DNA of 64,000 bases from Furcasterigmium furcatum (Eukaryota; Ascomycota; Sordariomycetes; Glomerellales; Plectosphaerellaceae), in assembly GCA_001599815.1 (NCBI GenBank), contig BCIA01000006.1, positions 870,961 through 934,960 on the forward strand, read 5' to 3'. Below the pieces are notes generated by a model. The model searched no databases. It saw only the letters and a list, made by a program, of their open reading frames with translations, and was not told where the DNA came from. A program made the translations under genes and the position numbers. Below are positions 53,792 through 64,000 of this stretch, piece by piece. The stretch's first letter is position 1; every line of letters starts with the position of its first letter.

Positions 53792-56700
53792 ATGCCCCCG
53801 AAGGACAAGAAGTCCGCTGGGCAACCCCAGCAAGGCCCACGCCGAAGCTCGAGGGTGGCTGAACCCATTCAGCCTTATAACTTTGCCTACACCTTCTCAA
53901 GTGACGAAGAAGACGAAGAAGAGGGACCTGGTCAGTCCATCGACCAGTCTAAGGTCATCCCTGACTTTCAAGAGTCTCCCTCGCAGCCCTCGCAACCCGA
54001 GGAGAGCCAGCGCGCCATTGGAGCGGAAGTCGCCGTTGAGACGGCGCAGGGATTGCAGGCCATTGCAGCGCATGAAGTCGCCGTTGAGGCGCGAGCCGTT
54101 GAGGCACATGAAGTCGCTATTGAAGCGCATCAATCCGCCATTGAGGCGCGAGTTACCGATGGGCCACGTGATGTCGCCATTGAGCCACGTAAATCCACCA
54201 TCGGGGCGCGTAAAAACATCGCTGGAGCGACGCAAGCCGCCGATGAGGCACAAAGTGAGGTCGTACCTGCAGGGCGATCCAGGCGCTCTCGCCAGGCAGT
54301 TGATTACACCATCCCTGGCTTCGCGGGGGACATCTCCCATGCCATTGAAGACGAGGCAGTGATTTCGCCTCAAATCCAATCCTCCAGTGGCCCTGTCGAG
54401 GAAGAACAGGACTGGGAGTCCGTCGTGAGTGATGACGAAATCGCGTCCGATGTTGAGATGTCTGGTGCCGAGACCATCGGTCCTCTTGATCCATCCGAAC
54501 AGAGTGACAGTCTTGATGACAAGCCCACCGACGTGACGACCCCTAATGGGGAGCAACTCTCTGGCGAAGAAGACGTCAACGTCGACACCGGCATCGAAGC
54601 GGGCGATAACGAGGGACTCTTCGTGGGCGACTTCACGTCACCCCCCACCCATGCCGAAGTACAGGCATTGCCTCTGACAGATCATGTCGTTGACCGTGTG
54701 GCGGTTGACCGGTTTCGGGACATGCTCACCGCGCTCATACAAGCAGTCGCCGCTGGCACCGCCGTTCTGCTCGGGGATGATGCGATGATGGACAGTCAGC
54801 CAGTTGCGTGGAATGTGCTCTACTTTATGCGGAGAGAAGGTCACAAGCTCCAGGCCCTAATTGGCGAAGTCATCGAGGACATACCCCTTGTCACCCAGTC
54901 CGTCCTGGGTCGTGAGGACCTCCGGCCAGAGCATCTACTAGAATTACCAGCCTGGCCAAGATGTGATCTTTTCGGGGTGTACCTCGACATTCCCACATCC
55001 GTCGTGCAATCGGTGACCCTTGCTAACAGAGGTCCTGATTTCTCGTCGCCGAGCTCGTCGCCTGCCCTGCCAGTCGAGGTATCCGTACGGGGTCTCTATG
55101 TTGGGTCAGGGACAGCGCAGGAGCGGGGCGTCAAAAGCCGAATAGACCGCCACTTGGAGATCTCGCGGATGCCGCTCCAGTTCCTCACGGAGGCAGAGCA
55201 ACGCAGTGCCCATTACCAGATGATTCGCCAACGTGACGTGACGCCGAATTTCCGGGCTCTGTCATGGGCAAAGAAGTCGACTCGGTCCATGACGACACAG
55301 ACATTCATGGAGGGAATCTTGTGTGCTCTTCTCAACACTGCCGTTCGTGGCCCCACGTCGACATATTCCGGTGTTGCTGGTTTCCAGGCAGTTACCTGGT
55401 TCAGGAAGCGGGCTGCCAAAACACTGGGCTACAGCCTTCCCGACTTCTCCAGTCTGGGACTCAACAGGGCTGCGCCTCTGCAACAAGGAATTCGCGTTGC
55501 GCAGGTGCCTGGGATCAAAGAGGTCGAGTTGCCCCTTGCTGGCCGGGCCAACCTTGAGAAGCCCTCGAAGAAGGCGATTGCCGATTCGTGGCTCGAGCAT
55601 CCCATCCGCACTCCTGCGGACATCGAAGCTGACAAACGCTGTCATATGTGCGGCAGTCTACGTCCGCCAGGCGCGTACGACTGGCAAGGCAGAGGCAAGG
55701 ACACCCTCTGCAAGAATTGTGCTCGCAAGTGGCGCAGAGCTAAGGCCAGAGAGCGTGGCGATTCTGCTCCCAAGACGACTGGCGAGGTGTCTCCTTGGGA
55801 GCGCACCTGGTCCAAGAAAACCGAGCGTACTCGATCGGAGCTAGATGCCGACAAGTTTTGCTGCATCTGCAAGCGTGTGAGGCCCGAGAAAGGCCGCAAT
55901 TGGAGATTCCGGGGGAAGGATGCCATGTGCGCGAAATGCGCAGAGAAATGGGACGTTGAACGGCGAGTCAAGAGGGCTGCCGCAAACCAAGACGTGAGCG
56001 AAGACGACGCAGTCGACGGACCGCTCATTTCTGGGGAGATGCCAGTCATCTCTCTCAAGAGACAGGTTGTTGCGACTGGCAGACGGGTGACGACCAAGCG
56101 ACCCATTATTCATGTCAAGCGGAAGCTGGCACTCTCCCGGACTCCGAGTCCCCGTGCTGCCCCGGCGGTGAGGCGGAGCAGTCCGGCAGTCGTCACCCCT
56201 GCCGTTCCCGCGCCGGCCATTGTCACTCCGGTCGTTGCCCAGGCTGATGGTTCTCGCATGGGCATGCCTACCCCGGACGCATCTCGCCCGGCCGCACGAG
56301 GGATCATCATTCCGCCCCTTTCCTCACAGCTGATTGCGTTTTATGCGCGATTCCCCCATGGCTGCGAAACGGTGTTCACTTCCGCTCAAGGTCTACTCTG
56401 CGCGCTGAGGGCGGTGATTCTGAGCATGCAGCATCAGCAGCCGCACATTCTTGGGCCTACCGAAGCCGAACTGATGGTGATGGTCACCGAAATGCAGCAG
56501 GAGGTTGCCGCAGATCCGGCCTGGGTTGAGACTATCGGGGCGCTGAATGAGGACGCAGACATGCTGTCCAACACCAACAATGTGCAGATCGATCAGATCA
56601 CCAGCGCTCTCTATCGATGGGGTCGCCGCAACGGCCATTCCCTGCAGCTCGCGGTCGTGACGCCTTCTCCGGGCGCCCCAACCGTACGGGCGTATCAGGA

Positions 56701-56845
56701 CCCCATCCCCGACGCCGATGAGGGGACGTTGACCATCTGGGTCTACAATGATGCGGCGCAAGACGCCGACCTGGGGCAAAAAAGGGCCTTTTCTTTCTCA
56801 ACCACCAAGCCCCCCCCCCCCCCCCCCCCCCCGGCATCTAGCTGA
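53792..56845 (+). CDS. 1017-aa orphan: GIY-YIG-like, twin GATA-like zinc knuckles, OTU-like C-terminus
   Basis: This is one intron-less frame with no recognised full-length homologue. Residues 1-60 are basic then acidic. About 75-145 hold degenerate repeats of the form HEVAIEA. Residues 394-510 resemble a GIY-YIG nuclease: GVY at 395-397, GLYVGSG at 434-440, RGVKSRIDRHL at 445-455 and a Glu at 507 in TFMEGIL. Two C-x2-C-x19-C-x2-C knuckles follow, at Cys617/620/640/643 and Cys690/693/713/716, similar to GATA fingers. Residues 850-990 resemble an OTU-like protease region, with Cys870 in GLLCALRAVI and IWVYND where such proteins often have a His before Asn-Asp. The frame ends in eight prolines encoded by a 23-C run. 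Domain names are pattern-based inference; the protein is probably nuclear. Confidence 0.7.
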   Translation: MPPKDKKSAGQPQQGPRRSSRVAEPIQPYNFAYTFSSDEEDEEEGPGQSIDQSKVIPDFQESPSQPSQPEESQRAIGAEVAVETAQGLQAIAAHEVAVEARAVEAHEVAIEAHQSAIEARVTDGPRDVAIEPRKSTIGARKNIAGATQAADEAQSEVVPAGRSRRSRQAVDYTIPGFAGDISHAIEDEAVISPQIQSSSGPVEEEQDWESVVSDDEIASDVEMSGAETIGPLDPSEQSDSLDDKPTDVTTPNGEQLSGEEDVNVDTGIEAGDNEGLFVGDFTSPPTHAEVQALPLTDHVVDRVAVDRFRDMLTALIQAVAAGTAVLLGDDAMMDSQPVAWNVLYFMRREGHKLQALIGEVIEDIPLVTQSVLGREDLRPEHLLELPAWPRCDLFGVYLDIPTSVVQSVTLANRGPDFSSPSSSPALPVEVSVRGLYVGSGTAQERGVKSRIDRHLEISRMPLQFLTEAEQRSAHYQMIRQRDVTPNFRALSWAKKSTRSMTTQTFMEGILCALLNTAVRGPTSTYSGVAGFQAVTWFRKRAAKTLGYSLPDFSSLGLNRAAPLQQGIRVAQVPGIKEVELPLAGRANLEKPSKKAIADSWLEHPIRTPADIEADKRCHMCGSLRPPGAYDWQGRGKDTLCKNCARKWRRAKARERGDSAPKTTGEVSPWERTWSKKTERTRSELDADKFCCICKRVRPEKGRNWRFRGKDAMCAKCAEKWDVERRVKRAAANQDVSEDDAVDGPLISGEMPVISLKRQVVATGRRVTTKRPIIHVKRKLALSRTPSPRAAPAVRRSSPAVVTPAVPAPAIVTPVVAQADGSRMGMPTPDASRPAARGIIIPPLSSQLIAFYARFPHGCETVFTSAQGLLCALRAVILSMQHQQPHILGPTEAELMVMVTEMQQEVAADPAWVETIGALNEDADMLSNTNNVQIDQITSALYRWGRRNGHSLQLAVVTPSPGAPTVRAYQDPIPDADEGTLTIWVYNDAAQDADLGQKRAFSFSTTKPPPPPPPPASS
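54011..54235 (+). repeat. Degenerate ~30-bp coding repeats
   Basis: Units of the type GAAGTCGCCGTTGAGGCGC recur six or more times, encoding the HEVAxEAR-like repeats of the 1017-aa protein. Confidence 0.7.
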
Positions 56846-57041
56846 GCCGTCCCCTGGCATCTAGCCGTTCTTATTCAGCCGTTCTGACTGGCTCTTCCGT
56901 TGCATTTTTCAATGATGCGGCGCGAGACATCGACCTTAGCATCATTGGACATTTCTCTGGCATCAAGCCGAACCGCCCGCCCCCCGGCATCAAGCCGTTC
57001 TCTATTCAGCCGTTCTGACTGGCTCTTCTGTCGGAGTTTTC
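56746..57041 (+). repeat. Tandem duplication of the 3' end of the 1017-aa gene
   Basis: Unit A (56746-56909) starts with CAATGATGCGGCGCAAGAC and contains the end of the coding frame. Unit B (56910-57041) starts with CAATGATGCGGCGCGAGAC. Both contain GGCATC-AGCCGTTCT and an identical stretch around ATTCAGCCGTTCTGACTGGC. Unit B lacks the long C run and keeps an open frame that ends in HFSGIKPNRPPPGIKPFSIQ. Confidence 0.8.
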
Positions 57042-57907
57042 ATGTCGGCCGCAAGCGGCGATGCCGACACGCCGGCGTTGCCTTCTTTCCTTTCTGTTTT
57101 GTTTTCCTTTCTGTTTTGTTTTGTTTCCCTTTTTGTTTTTGCTTCCCTCCATTTCCTGAAGCTGGCCGGCGTACGGCGTTTGTGCTTCTTTTCAGGCAGT
57201 CTCCGAAGACGGAGTATGATCTTTACCATTTAACTGCTGACATTTATAGCCAAAATCGGGGCGGTGGCCATCGACGAGTCACTACCTTCCCGTGGTGATG
57301 GCCGTGAGTACCCGGACCTTGTGTCCGGGGAAACTAAACGTGACTCAATGTTGGTAAGTTTGGCTCGTGACGAGCCGTGCCCTGGAGACCTTTCAATTGA
57401 CATGCGTGGAAGACGAATGGGGTGAGAGAAGTAAGTTTACGGGAGGATGTCTTGTCGTGTTCTGACAGCTTTGCTAACGTGAATCGTGCACGGCACACGA
57501 GTGAACAACCTCCCCACAACGACCTCCCCAGATGAGAAGCTTTCGCGACCAAACCACCGAATTACGACTCGGATCAAGAACCACACCGACACCAGAGAAG
57601 GCCACACGAGGGCGTACAATACGGGAATTGGAGTTGACACGGGTTCTGGGTTCTTGGTCGACGCTGTCCCTCCTGCCTCTTCCGGGTCAGGTGTGAAGCC
57701 TGGGATTGATGGACATGCCAACTCCGAGGTGGAAGAGGAAGGAGGATACGCATGGGTGCTGTGACTGGGTACAGCCATCCTTTATGTGCCTCCCAGCGAA
57801 AGAGGTGGAATGTGTGGGCTTCCGATCAAGAAACTCTCATTGACAGCCATCAAGGCGGCACCGAAGTCGAGAGAGAGGCCATCTGAAAGAGTTTGACTAC
57901 CTACGCG
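57042..57907. other. Intergenic region with pyrimidine-rich tract
   Basis: Positions 57080-57150 consist mainly of T with short C and G interruptions (TTTCTGTTTTGTTTTCC). No gene is supported in the rest. A single AGAGGCCATCT core of the 31-bp repeat family occurs near 57874. Confidence 0.45.
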
Positions 57908-59017
57908 CTAAAGACACTGCGCGTACCAGGGATTAAGGGTCGAGCATGTGAAGGGCGCCACACATGCCGTGGGACCAGTATGCCCGTTTCCACCGCATTG
58001 CTGCCACTGGCCTGCACCACCCGCTGGGGGAGCCGTGGTAGTGGGCGAGGGCGCGGGCACGGACGTGGAGGAAACTCGAGTTGTCGTGGTTGATGTCACA
58101 CCAAAAGATGTTGTCGAAGAGCGAGATACGGAAGAGCTGGAAGAACTGGAAGGGGGATCGGGATCTTGACGCATCAACTCGTTAGAGAGAGTTCTACTTT
58201 CGTTGTCTCGGGTCTTTTACTCACTCGATGACCCAGGTCCGGAGACGGAAGTGGTAATGGTTCCATCCTCGATGTAAACCCCCGAGAAGTAGAAATGCTC
58301 AGGTGTGTCCGGGTACCCGCTCCGCGGAAGTTCGAGGACGCCGACGTGCCAGTCAGCGCCGTTGCTGGACGTGGAGGCAGAGATGGGCGCGATGACCCTG
58401 GTCAACGGGCTGGCATTTGTCGAGTGCCAGAAACCAACGGTCCCGGCGGTGAAGTCAATCTCGTAAGCAATATTGTGCCAGACATCAGCGTCCCAGTTAA
58501 CGCTCCAGTGCGTCTGTCCACCGACGCACCATCTCAGCAACGGGTCGGAAGTCCCAGGTGCACCGCTGAGCCAGCCGGACTTGAGCTCCGTGAAGTGGCT
58601 CTCGAAGAAGGCAATCTGGTGCTCCCGTGTTGTTGCAGGGGGGTTCACATCGCTGCGCTTGATGCTAAAGTGGTAGAATACCTTTCCCCTGTGGATGGCT
58701 GCGTTGGTCTGCGGGATCAACTCGGTGCGTCTCATGTTCTGGCCGTTCCAATACGCTGTGTTGGTGAGTGAAATCTTGGCGCCTTGCCTCGATCCTGAGT
58801 CGGCAGGGTTCTTGAACGTTGGTGACAGGTTGACATATTCGGTGACAGGCCCATTGCCATGAATGTAATACTGATAGGGGCCGACTTGATTAGACCAGCT
58901 CCATTTGTTCAAGTCCGTGGCAGAGGTCAAGTCGTTGAACCGACCATCCCAGAGTACCGCGCAATGACACTGCGAGAAAACCCAGAAAAGGGCTGCAGAA
59001 CTGGGAAAGAGTTTCAT
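57908..59017 (-). CDS. Secreted GH131 beta-glucanase with C-terminal CBM1
   Basis: Exons 58225-59017 and 57908-58164 encode 349 aa. The 60-nt intron has a GTGAGT donor and TCTAACG branch. A signal peptide (MKLFPSSAALFWVFSQCHC) leads to the GH131 domain, recognisable from VLWDGRFNDLTSATDLNKWSW, YNGQNM-type AYWNGQNMRRTELIPQT, FYHFSIKRS and HQIAFFESHFTELK. A Ser/Thr/Pro linker follows, then a cellulose-binding CBM1 with GQWQQCGGNGHTGPTACVAPFTC and the terminal NPWYAQCL. GH131 enzymes cleave beta-1,3- and beta-1,4-glucans outside the cell. CBM1 attachment points to plant cell wall targets. The length and cysteine pattern are normal. Confidence 0.93.
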
Positions 59018-60106
59018 GGTGGCGTGTGATGCTCCCAACTTCCAAGCAAATAACGGCTCCCGAGGTCGGCTGAAGTGTTAATTATAGCCGGGTGGTGAGA
59101 TGCATCGAACGGGCCAAGGAACGGCAGCCTCCGAAAATTAGATTGCCCGGCTGTCCGGCACCGACTTCATTACGCCGGCTTCTCTCAGTCCGGCCGACAT
59201 ATTAATTAAGGTGGCGAGCTGGCGAACAACTGTATTTCCGTCCTTATTATGCCGAGGACCGTCACATCGATCCTCATGAGTCGATCGGGGGATGGATCTA
59301 TCGTGTCGCGAATACATGACCAGACACGTCCAATTTAACGAATCAGGAAGGACCATACGGAGAAGCTTCTCCTCAGCCAGCAACGTGCCCTCCATCAAGT
59401 ACCAATTTCTTGGTCCAATACAACTCTGACTCCTGCGCCCTTTAGTCCTCCTTATTGTCGCATGTGGCCTGCTGGACGGAAAGCCGGGCCACGGCCGCCG
59501 CGAGATCGCGAAAGAGACCGAGGGTCTCTTCTTTGATGCCAGTTACGTCCAGCAAGAACTTCAACTCCCTGGAACAGTTTCATCAGAATCCTTACTCGAC
59601 CTCGCCAGTCCTCGCCAGTCCGCAAATTCAAAGGACAACCCCCAACTACAACCAACGATCCAGAGCCATGAGAGAGAATATACCCCCCTCCGACTCTTCC
59701 TCCAGAGGGGGGCGAAGTCCTCGGGACACCGCATCACCCTCACGGATGGCCTTCGCGTCCCTCACCGCAATATCGCCAAACCGGCCTCTCGATGCAAGGC
59801 CTATGATTTCCATGCCGAACGAGTTCCGAGTTGGACTCGAAGGCGGATCGGGGTCTTACACAACACATGCCGATGGTCGCCGCAAATCGCCCGGGGGGGA
59901 TGTTGCGAGGGGGCCCTGAGGTAGCGGTGGCTTCACAACTCTTCGGCCACAACCAGGAAAGGGGATGATGAACTTGAGATGATGTTTTATTGAACTGAAA
60001 GTGATTCCAGGAACCAGGGAAACAACTTTGAGCATGGGATTCCGATGGGATGTATTCTGGACCGCAAAATGCTTGGACTGAGATGCTTGGCCCTCGGACT
60101 CGTCGA
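59018..60106. other. Intergenic region
   Basis: Upstream of the GH131 gene and 3' of the MFS gene. No gene is supported. Confidence 0.45.
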
Positions 60107-62353
60107 TTAGTAGGCAAATTTGAAGTCAAGCCTCTTGCTGCCCTCGTCCTTGGTGTTAACAACGTAGTCGCGCTTCTCATCCGTGTTCTTTGCCTCCCAC
60201 ACAGCGCCACGCCTCGCGTTCTTGCGCCTGTAGTACCACCAGACGCCGATATAGAGGAAGATGTTGTAGCTCGCCACCGCCACAAGAATACGGTTGCCGC
60301 GGCGGTACTCAGGTCTGTCGTCCTCGCGGTAGATGTTTGCCGAGATGATAGAGTTGACCTGCACGAGCATATTGTACAGGGCGGCAGAGACAGTCCTGGT
60401 CCTGACAGTGTTGGAGTTTCGCGAGCACCATCCGACCTGCATCGGGTGAGGAGTCGGGTAGGCGAGGAGGACGGTGACAAGGGCAAAAGACGACCATCGA
60501 CTGGCGCCGGAGGGGAGGACAGCCAGAGCAATAACACAGGGCAGAAGCCAGACCTGGACACTCAGGCCGAGTAGCGCACGGTGGTTGATTCTCTCCGAGA
60601 GCCAGGTGAAGATGAGCATCTAGTGAGTGTCAGTGTGAATCACAGAGATCGGATCTCATGCAATAGCACGAGAAGGGCAACTCACGTTGAAGATCGTCCA
60701 AACCTGAGTCGGGATGGACAGCAAATTGGTATCGAAGGTGTTGAAGCCAAGAGCCCGTAGAGTGAGTGTCAGATACTGGTTGACAGGACTCGCCGGCATA
60801 CTGAAGGTGAGGCCAATGAGATCTAGAGAAAGTCAGTCTCGTCTGCGCACATTCTGAGGAGCTCAGCAGCCACTCACAAATGGGCCACAGATCGTAATCG
60901 CAGATGGACTCCCACAGCATCTTCCATGTGATGGCTTGACGGTTGTGCATATCGCTCTTGGAAGGGTCATCCCGGAGAATACGGTTGACAATGATCTTCT
61001 CCTCGCGTTCCGTGAACCAGCCATTCTTACGCCAGGGAGCCTTGGTCTGAGTGGGAGAGGGCACCATCGAGAACCACGACCATACGCCAATTAAGAACGT
61101 GATGATTGACTGGATAAGGAAGAGCCTGCAAGAGCAATGAAGTCAGCCTCTGGGTTAAGGTTGGACTTTAGGGTTGAATTTAAGGTTGGGCACTACACCT
61201 TCCCACTCCGTCCCGACGGGAAGTGGGGTTGGACTCACCATCGCCATCCCTCATAACCACCAACGCCTCTCAACCTCAAGATCCCATATGCCATGAGCGG
61301 TGAGATGATATCAGTCGACCTATTGGCCATCCAGAACAAAGCCAGACGGAAGGGAAGCTCGGTGCCTTTGTACCAGTATGAGAGATACTACGTAGTCGCG
61401 CTGTTAGCTCATTGTGCTCCCAGTTCGTCGCCCAGGCGCCCCATGTTGTTAGAGGTCACCCGGAACTTCATCAGGAACTTGTAGCTTTACCAAAATAACG
61501 TCCGGGATAAGCCCACCCATAAGGAGGCCAAGAAGGGCGCGTGTAGCGAAGAATCCCGTGGAGTTTTGGATGAAAAACTGGCCGCCGGCCACTATCATGG
61601 GCCAGGTTAGTGACGGCTTCACAACACCCCAGACGCAACCAATGAGGTTGAATGAACGTAATAATGACGTACCAATGCTCCAGGAGCAGATGCAGATCGG
61701 AATCCATCGATCACTAGAGAAAGGGTGGGTGAGCGAGGTAGCGAACAGTCGTGATGCGGGACAACTCACGGCCCGAGTTTCTTGCTGACAAGCTGGCTAG
61801 GAAGCTCAGCGAAGAGGAAAGTGAGACGGAAGATGGTGGTGCCAGTGTTATAGTCGTTTGTGTTCATTCCAAGGTCGTCGAGGAAGTTATCCGAGTTCGC
61901 CTGGCTGATGTTTTTGCGATGAAGATCCAGAGAGAAGAAGGCGATACAAGCCCACACCATGATCTTCCAGTCGATGCGCCTCACCAGGGGAGTTTCCTCG
62001 CCCCAGGTCCACCTGAAATCGATATCGAAGCGGTGGCGGTTCTCATACTTGTCGCCGGGATAGAAGTAGTGACCGATGTCAGGGTCGTCAAGGACAGACG
62101 GCTGGGTGGCGATCTTGTCCGGACTGCGGTCCTGCTTGTTCTTCTTCCAGAGACTGCTGAGATTGTTCGTGGGAGGAGCGTCGGCGTTGGCGGCGAGACG
62201 TTCCTCTGCCTGCCTGGCGAGGTACTCCTCGCGGATCTGCGCGGCTCTCTCCTCATCGGTGAGCTTGACCTTGCCGACTTCGACGTCATCCCGAGAGTCG
62301 CTGTCAGTGTCCCGGGACGAGATGTTCTCCGAAGCTCTCTTTTCAGTGGCCAT
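60107..62353 (-). CDS. MFS transporter, anion:cation symporter (allantoate permease-like), seven exons
   Basis: Exons 61770-62353, 61673-61713, 61491-61591, 61239-61387, 60878-61125, 60686-60822 and 60107-60619 give about 590 aa with all phases consistent. The long charged N-terminus precedes VRRIDWKIMVWACIAFFSLDLHRKNISQANSDNFLDDLGM. Further family features are GQFFIQNSTGFFATRALLGLLMGGLIPDVIL, YLSYWYKGTELPFRLALFWMANRSTDIISPLMAYGIL, and the mid-loop WRKNGWFTEREEKIIVNRILRDDPSKSDMHNRQAIT. The C-terminal half includes SEYR-like HPMQVGWCSRNSNTVRTRTVSAALYNM. It should be a plasma-membrane importer for an organic anion or vitamin. The tiny 41-nt exon 2 is the least certain junction. Confidence 0.88.
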
Positions 62354-64000
62354 CTTTGCTGTGTTCAAACAAATATGAGAAGGGCCGGGTCCGGTTGCTT
62401 GCGGTTGAGAATCTCCTTCATGCAGACGTTGGTCCAGACCTGCCCTTCTTATACATGGCCACAGCTCCTCCCCTCATCTGTCGCCATCGCCACCTCGGGC
62501 CTGACATCGGCCATGAAAGACCCCGTTTGGCGAGCATCACTTCTTGGACATCGTGGGGCGTCAAGGGGGCTTGAGTCCAGCGCATTGGGCGGCTGAGAGC
62601 TCTCCTCGCGTGATCCCCTGGCCCAGGCCACGCCTAGGCCGAATATTGACAATCAGCCGTCTCGCCATAGGCAAGAGCGTCCATCGCCATCCGCCGTAGC
62701 GATGGCGAAAAGCCACGGCCAAGTGCCCGGGCCCGGTCGTAACGGGTCCTGCGTCCGGCGGGGGTTTAGCCAACTTAGCTCCCCGGCCTCTTGGGCGAAC
62801 TACCGAATATCACAATGTGGTGCTCCGTCTCCCGAGATGTGGGGGGTAGCCCGTCGTTACAGCGTCAGTTCTCCAATGATCGCCGGGGATTGTGTTATCA
62901 TTCTTTGATGGTGATGCTCATCCCACGCGGATTGCGCCATGAGCGCAGCGATGATCCAATTACCCTATCACCCCCTTTCGAAGTAGGTCGAGATGGCGAC
63001 ACCAAAGGTGCAGCCGGCATCGGTCATGGACAAATTGCCAAGGTGCGCGTAGACAACACCGCGTCAGTCCCAAAGTCCCGGATCCGATGGTGCAGCATAA
63101 TCAGAGGGTTGTGACTCGCTGGGGAGGCCTCAGCGATGCTTTTGCGACGTCGTTTCGCAACTTTGCCGAGAATAACGACATCAAGCATGGGTGCTTTCGC
63201 CTGGCCTGGCCATGTTGCATTGAGAGGGGAAACCCCGCAAGCTTACAATGAGAAAAGTGATAGATGTTGATTCAGGCGGGCATCCAGGATCGCGATGTGT
63301 CATGCGTGGGTGAACCGGAGATGCAAAACTCACGGGGAAATGAAGCCGAGGCGGAGAACTGAAGTCGGTGATGTAGATTGGTAGAATTCCGGTCGCATGG
63401 AGCTGAAACATTCGTCATTCAATGAGTTAGACGGGTTGTAACTGAGAGGGACGCGGAAACTGAATCCTCCCAAAACCGCACGCACCTGAGATGTGCCACA
63501 GGCCCGTGGCAGCACACCTCACGATGTACGTATGTGAGTTTTCTCAGTCCCAATGCAGACTATCGACAAAAATATGAATGAATTGATAATTCTTAACCTC
63601 GAACCTCCAATGCTTACTCACATCTAAGTCGGGATTAGAATTGAATCGGATATCCCACGTCGTCGAGAGCTCATCATGGACTTGCTCATCGCGCACGCTG
63701 AAAACACCACGGAATTGGGCCTCACATCGCGATCAGATTTGAGTACACCTCGAGCTCGATTGTAGTTATGAACACTCAGGCAGGTCCTAAACTCAAAAGA
63801 GTGCTGTGCTTCTGACGTTGAATTTCTTGGAAATGGATGGAAGAACTCCGCGGCCTGGCGGAGATGCTCAGAACCGTCAACCTTCGTGCGACGACATGCG
63901 ACCGCAGCACATCTTCCCCATGAGACCGCATGTATCACCATGCTGCCGCATTCTAAAAGGTGTTCATCAATCCTACAAGCACCAAGATGGGTGGAATCGG
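62354..64000. other. Window-end intergenic region
   Basis: This is the promoter of the MFS gene and about 1.5 kb beyond it in which I see no supported gene, tRNA or repeat array. A gene beginning outside the window cannot be excluded. Confidence 0.4.

Noticed and set aside
54153..54494. Minus-strand frame opposite the 1017-aa gene
   Set aside because: It mirrors the coding repeats and has no start context or domain.
61140..61210. Runs resembling TTAGGG/AACCCT telomere repeats (TTTAGGGTTG, AAGGTTGG)
   Set aside because: Only isolated, irregular copies inside an intron of the MFS gene; not a telomeric array.

Overview
The window looks like a gene-dense euchromatic stretch of a filamentous ascomycete (Pezizomycotina, probably a Sordariomycete; the class is inferred). 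Reasons are the short GT-AG introns (about 43-120 nt, often with CTAAC/CTGAC branch points), fungus-specific families (Zn2Cys6 and C2H2 fungal transcription factors, ERG2 sterol isomerase, DUF4360, GH131 with a fungal CBM1), and pogo/Fot1-type transposon debris with transition-biased (RIP-like) damage. No prokaryotic operons, rRNA genes or convincing tRNA genes were seen. Exon-intron structures below come from reading splice sites by eye and checking frame and phase. They are not supported by transcripts.

Layout. 0-5.8 kb: a GNAT acetyltransferase, an ankyrin-repeat protein, a HAD phosphatase and a secreted pectate lyase. 6.0-7.9 kb: a RIP-like duplicated tract and a decayed pogo-type element bounded by TA dinucleotides. 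8.2-16.6 kb: a GPI-type aspartic protease, a secreted asparaginase, a subtilase remnant, a DUF4360 secreted protein and ERG2. 17.2-27.8 kb: a possible metabolic cluster of a Zn2Cys6 regulator, an ACS-type MFS transporter divergent from a Baeyer-Villiger-type monooxygenase, an isochorismatase-fold hydrolase, a 2-oxoglutarate/Fe(II) oxygenase and a RidA protein. A TCGGGTGGGA-type motif recurs upstream of three of these genes.

28-36 kb: a GPI-type GH5 glucanase, a small cysteine-containing secreted protein, an HpcH/HpaI aldolase, a second ACS transporter and a ten-unit 31-bp minisatellite. 36.6-49.5 kb: a C2H2 regulator, a Zn2Cys6 regulator divergent from a GH3/PA14 beta-glucosidase, a DHA1-type MFS exporter and an MFS sugar porter, which together suggest a carbohydrate-use neighbourhood. 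50-57 kb: a 699-aa orphan protein with a possible hotdog C-terminus, and a 1017-aa orphan with a GIY-YIG-like region, two GATA-like zinc knuckles and an OTU-like C-terminus, whose 3' end is tandemly duplicated. 57.9-62.4 kb: a secreted GH131-CBM1 glucanase and a third ACS transporter with seven exons.

The secreted pectate lyase, GH5, GH131-CBM1, proteases and asparaginase, with many anion and sugar transporters, fit a plant-associated or saprotrophic lifestyle. The most unusual gene is the 1017-aa multi-domain protein at 53.8-56.8 kb.
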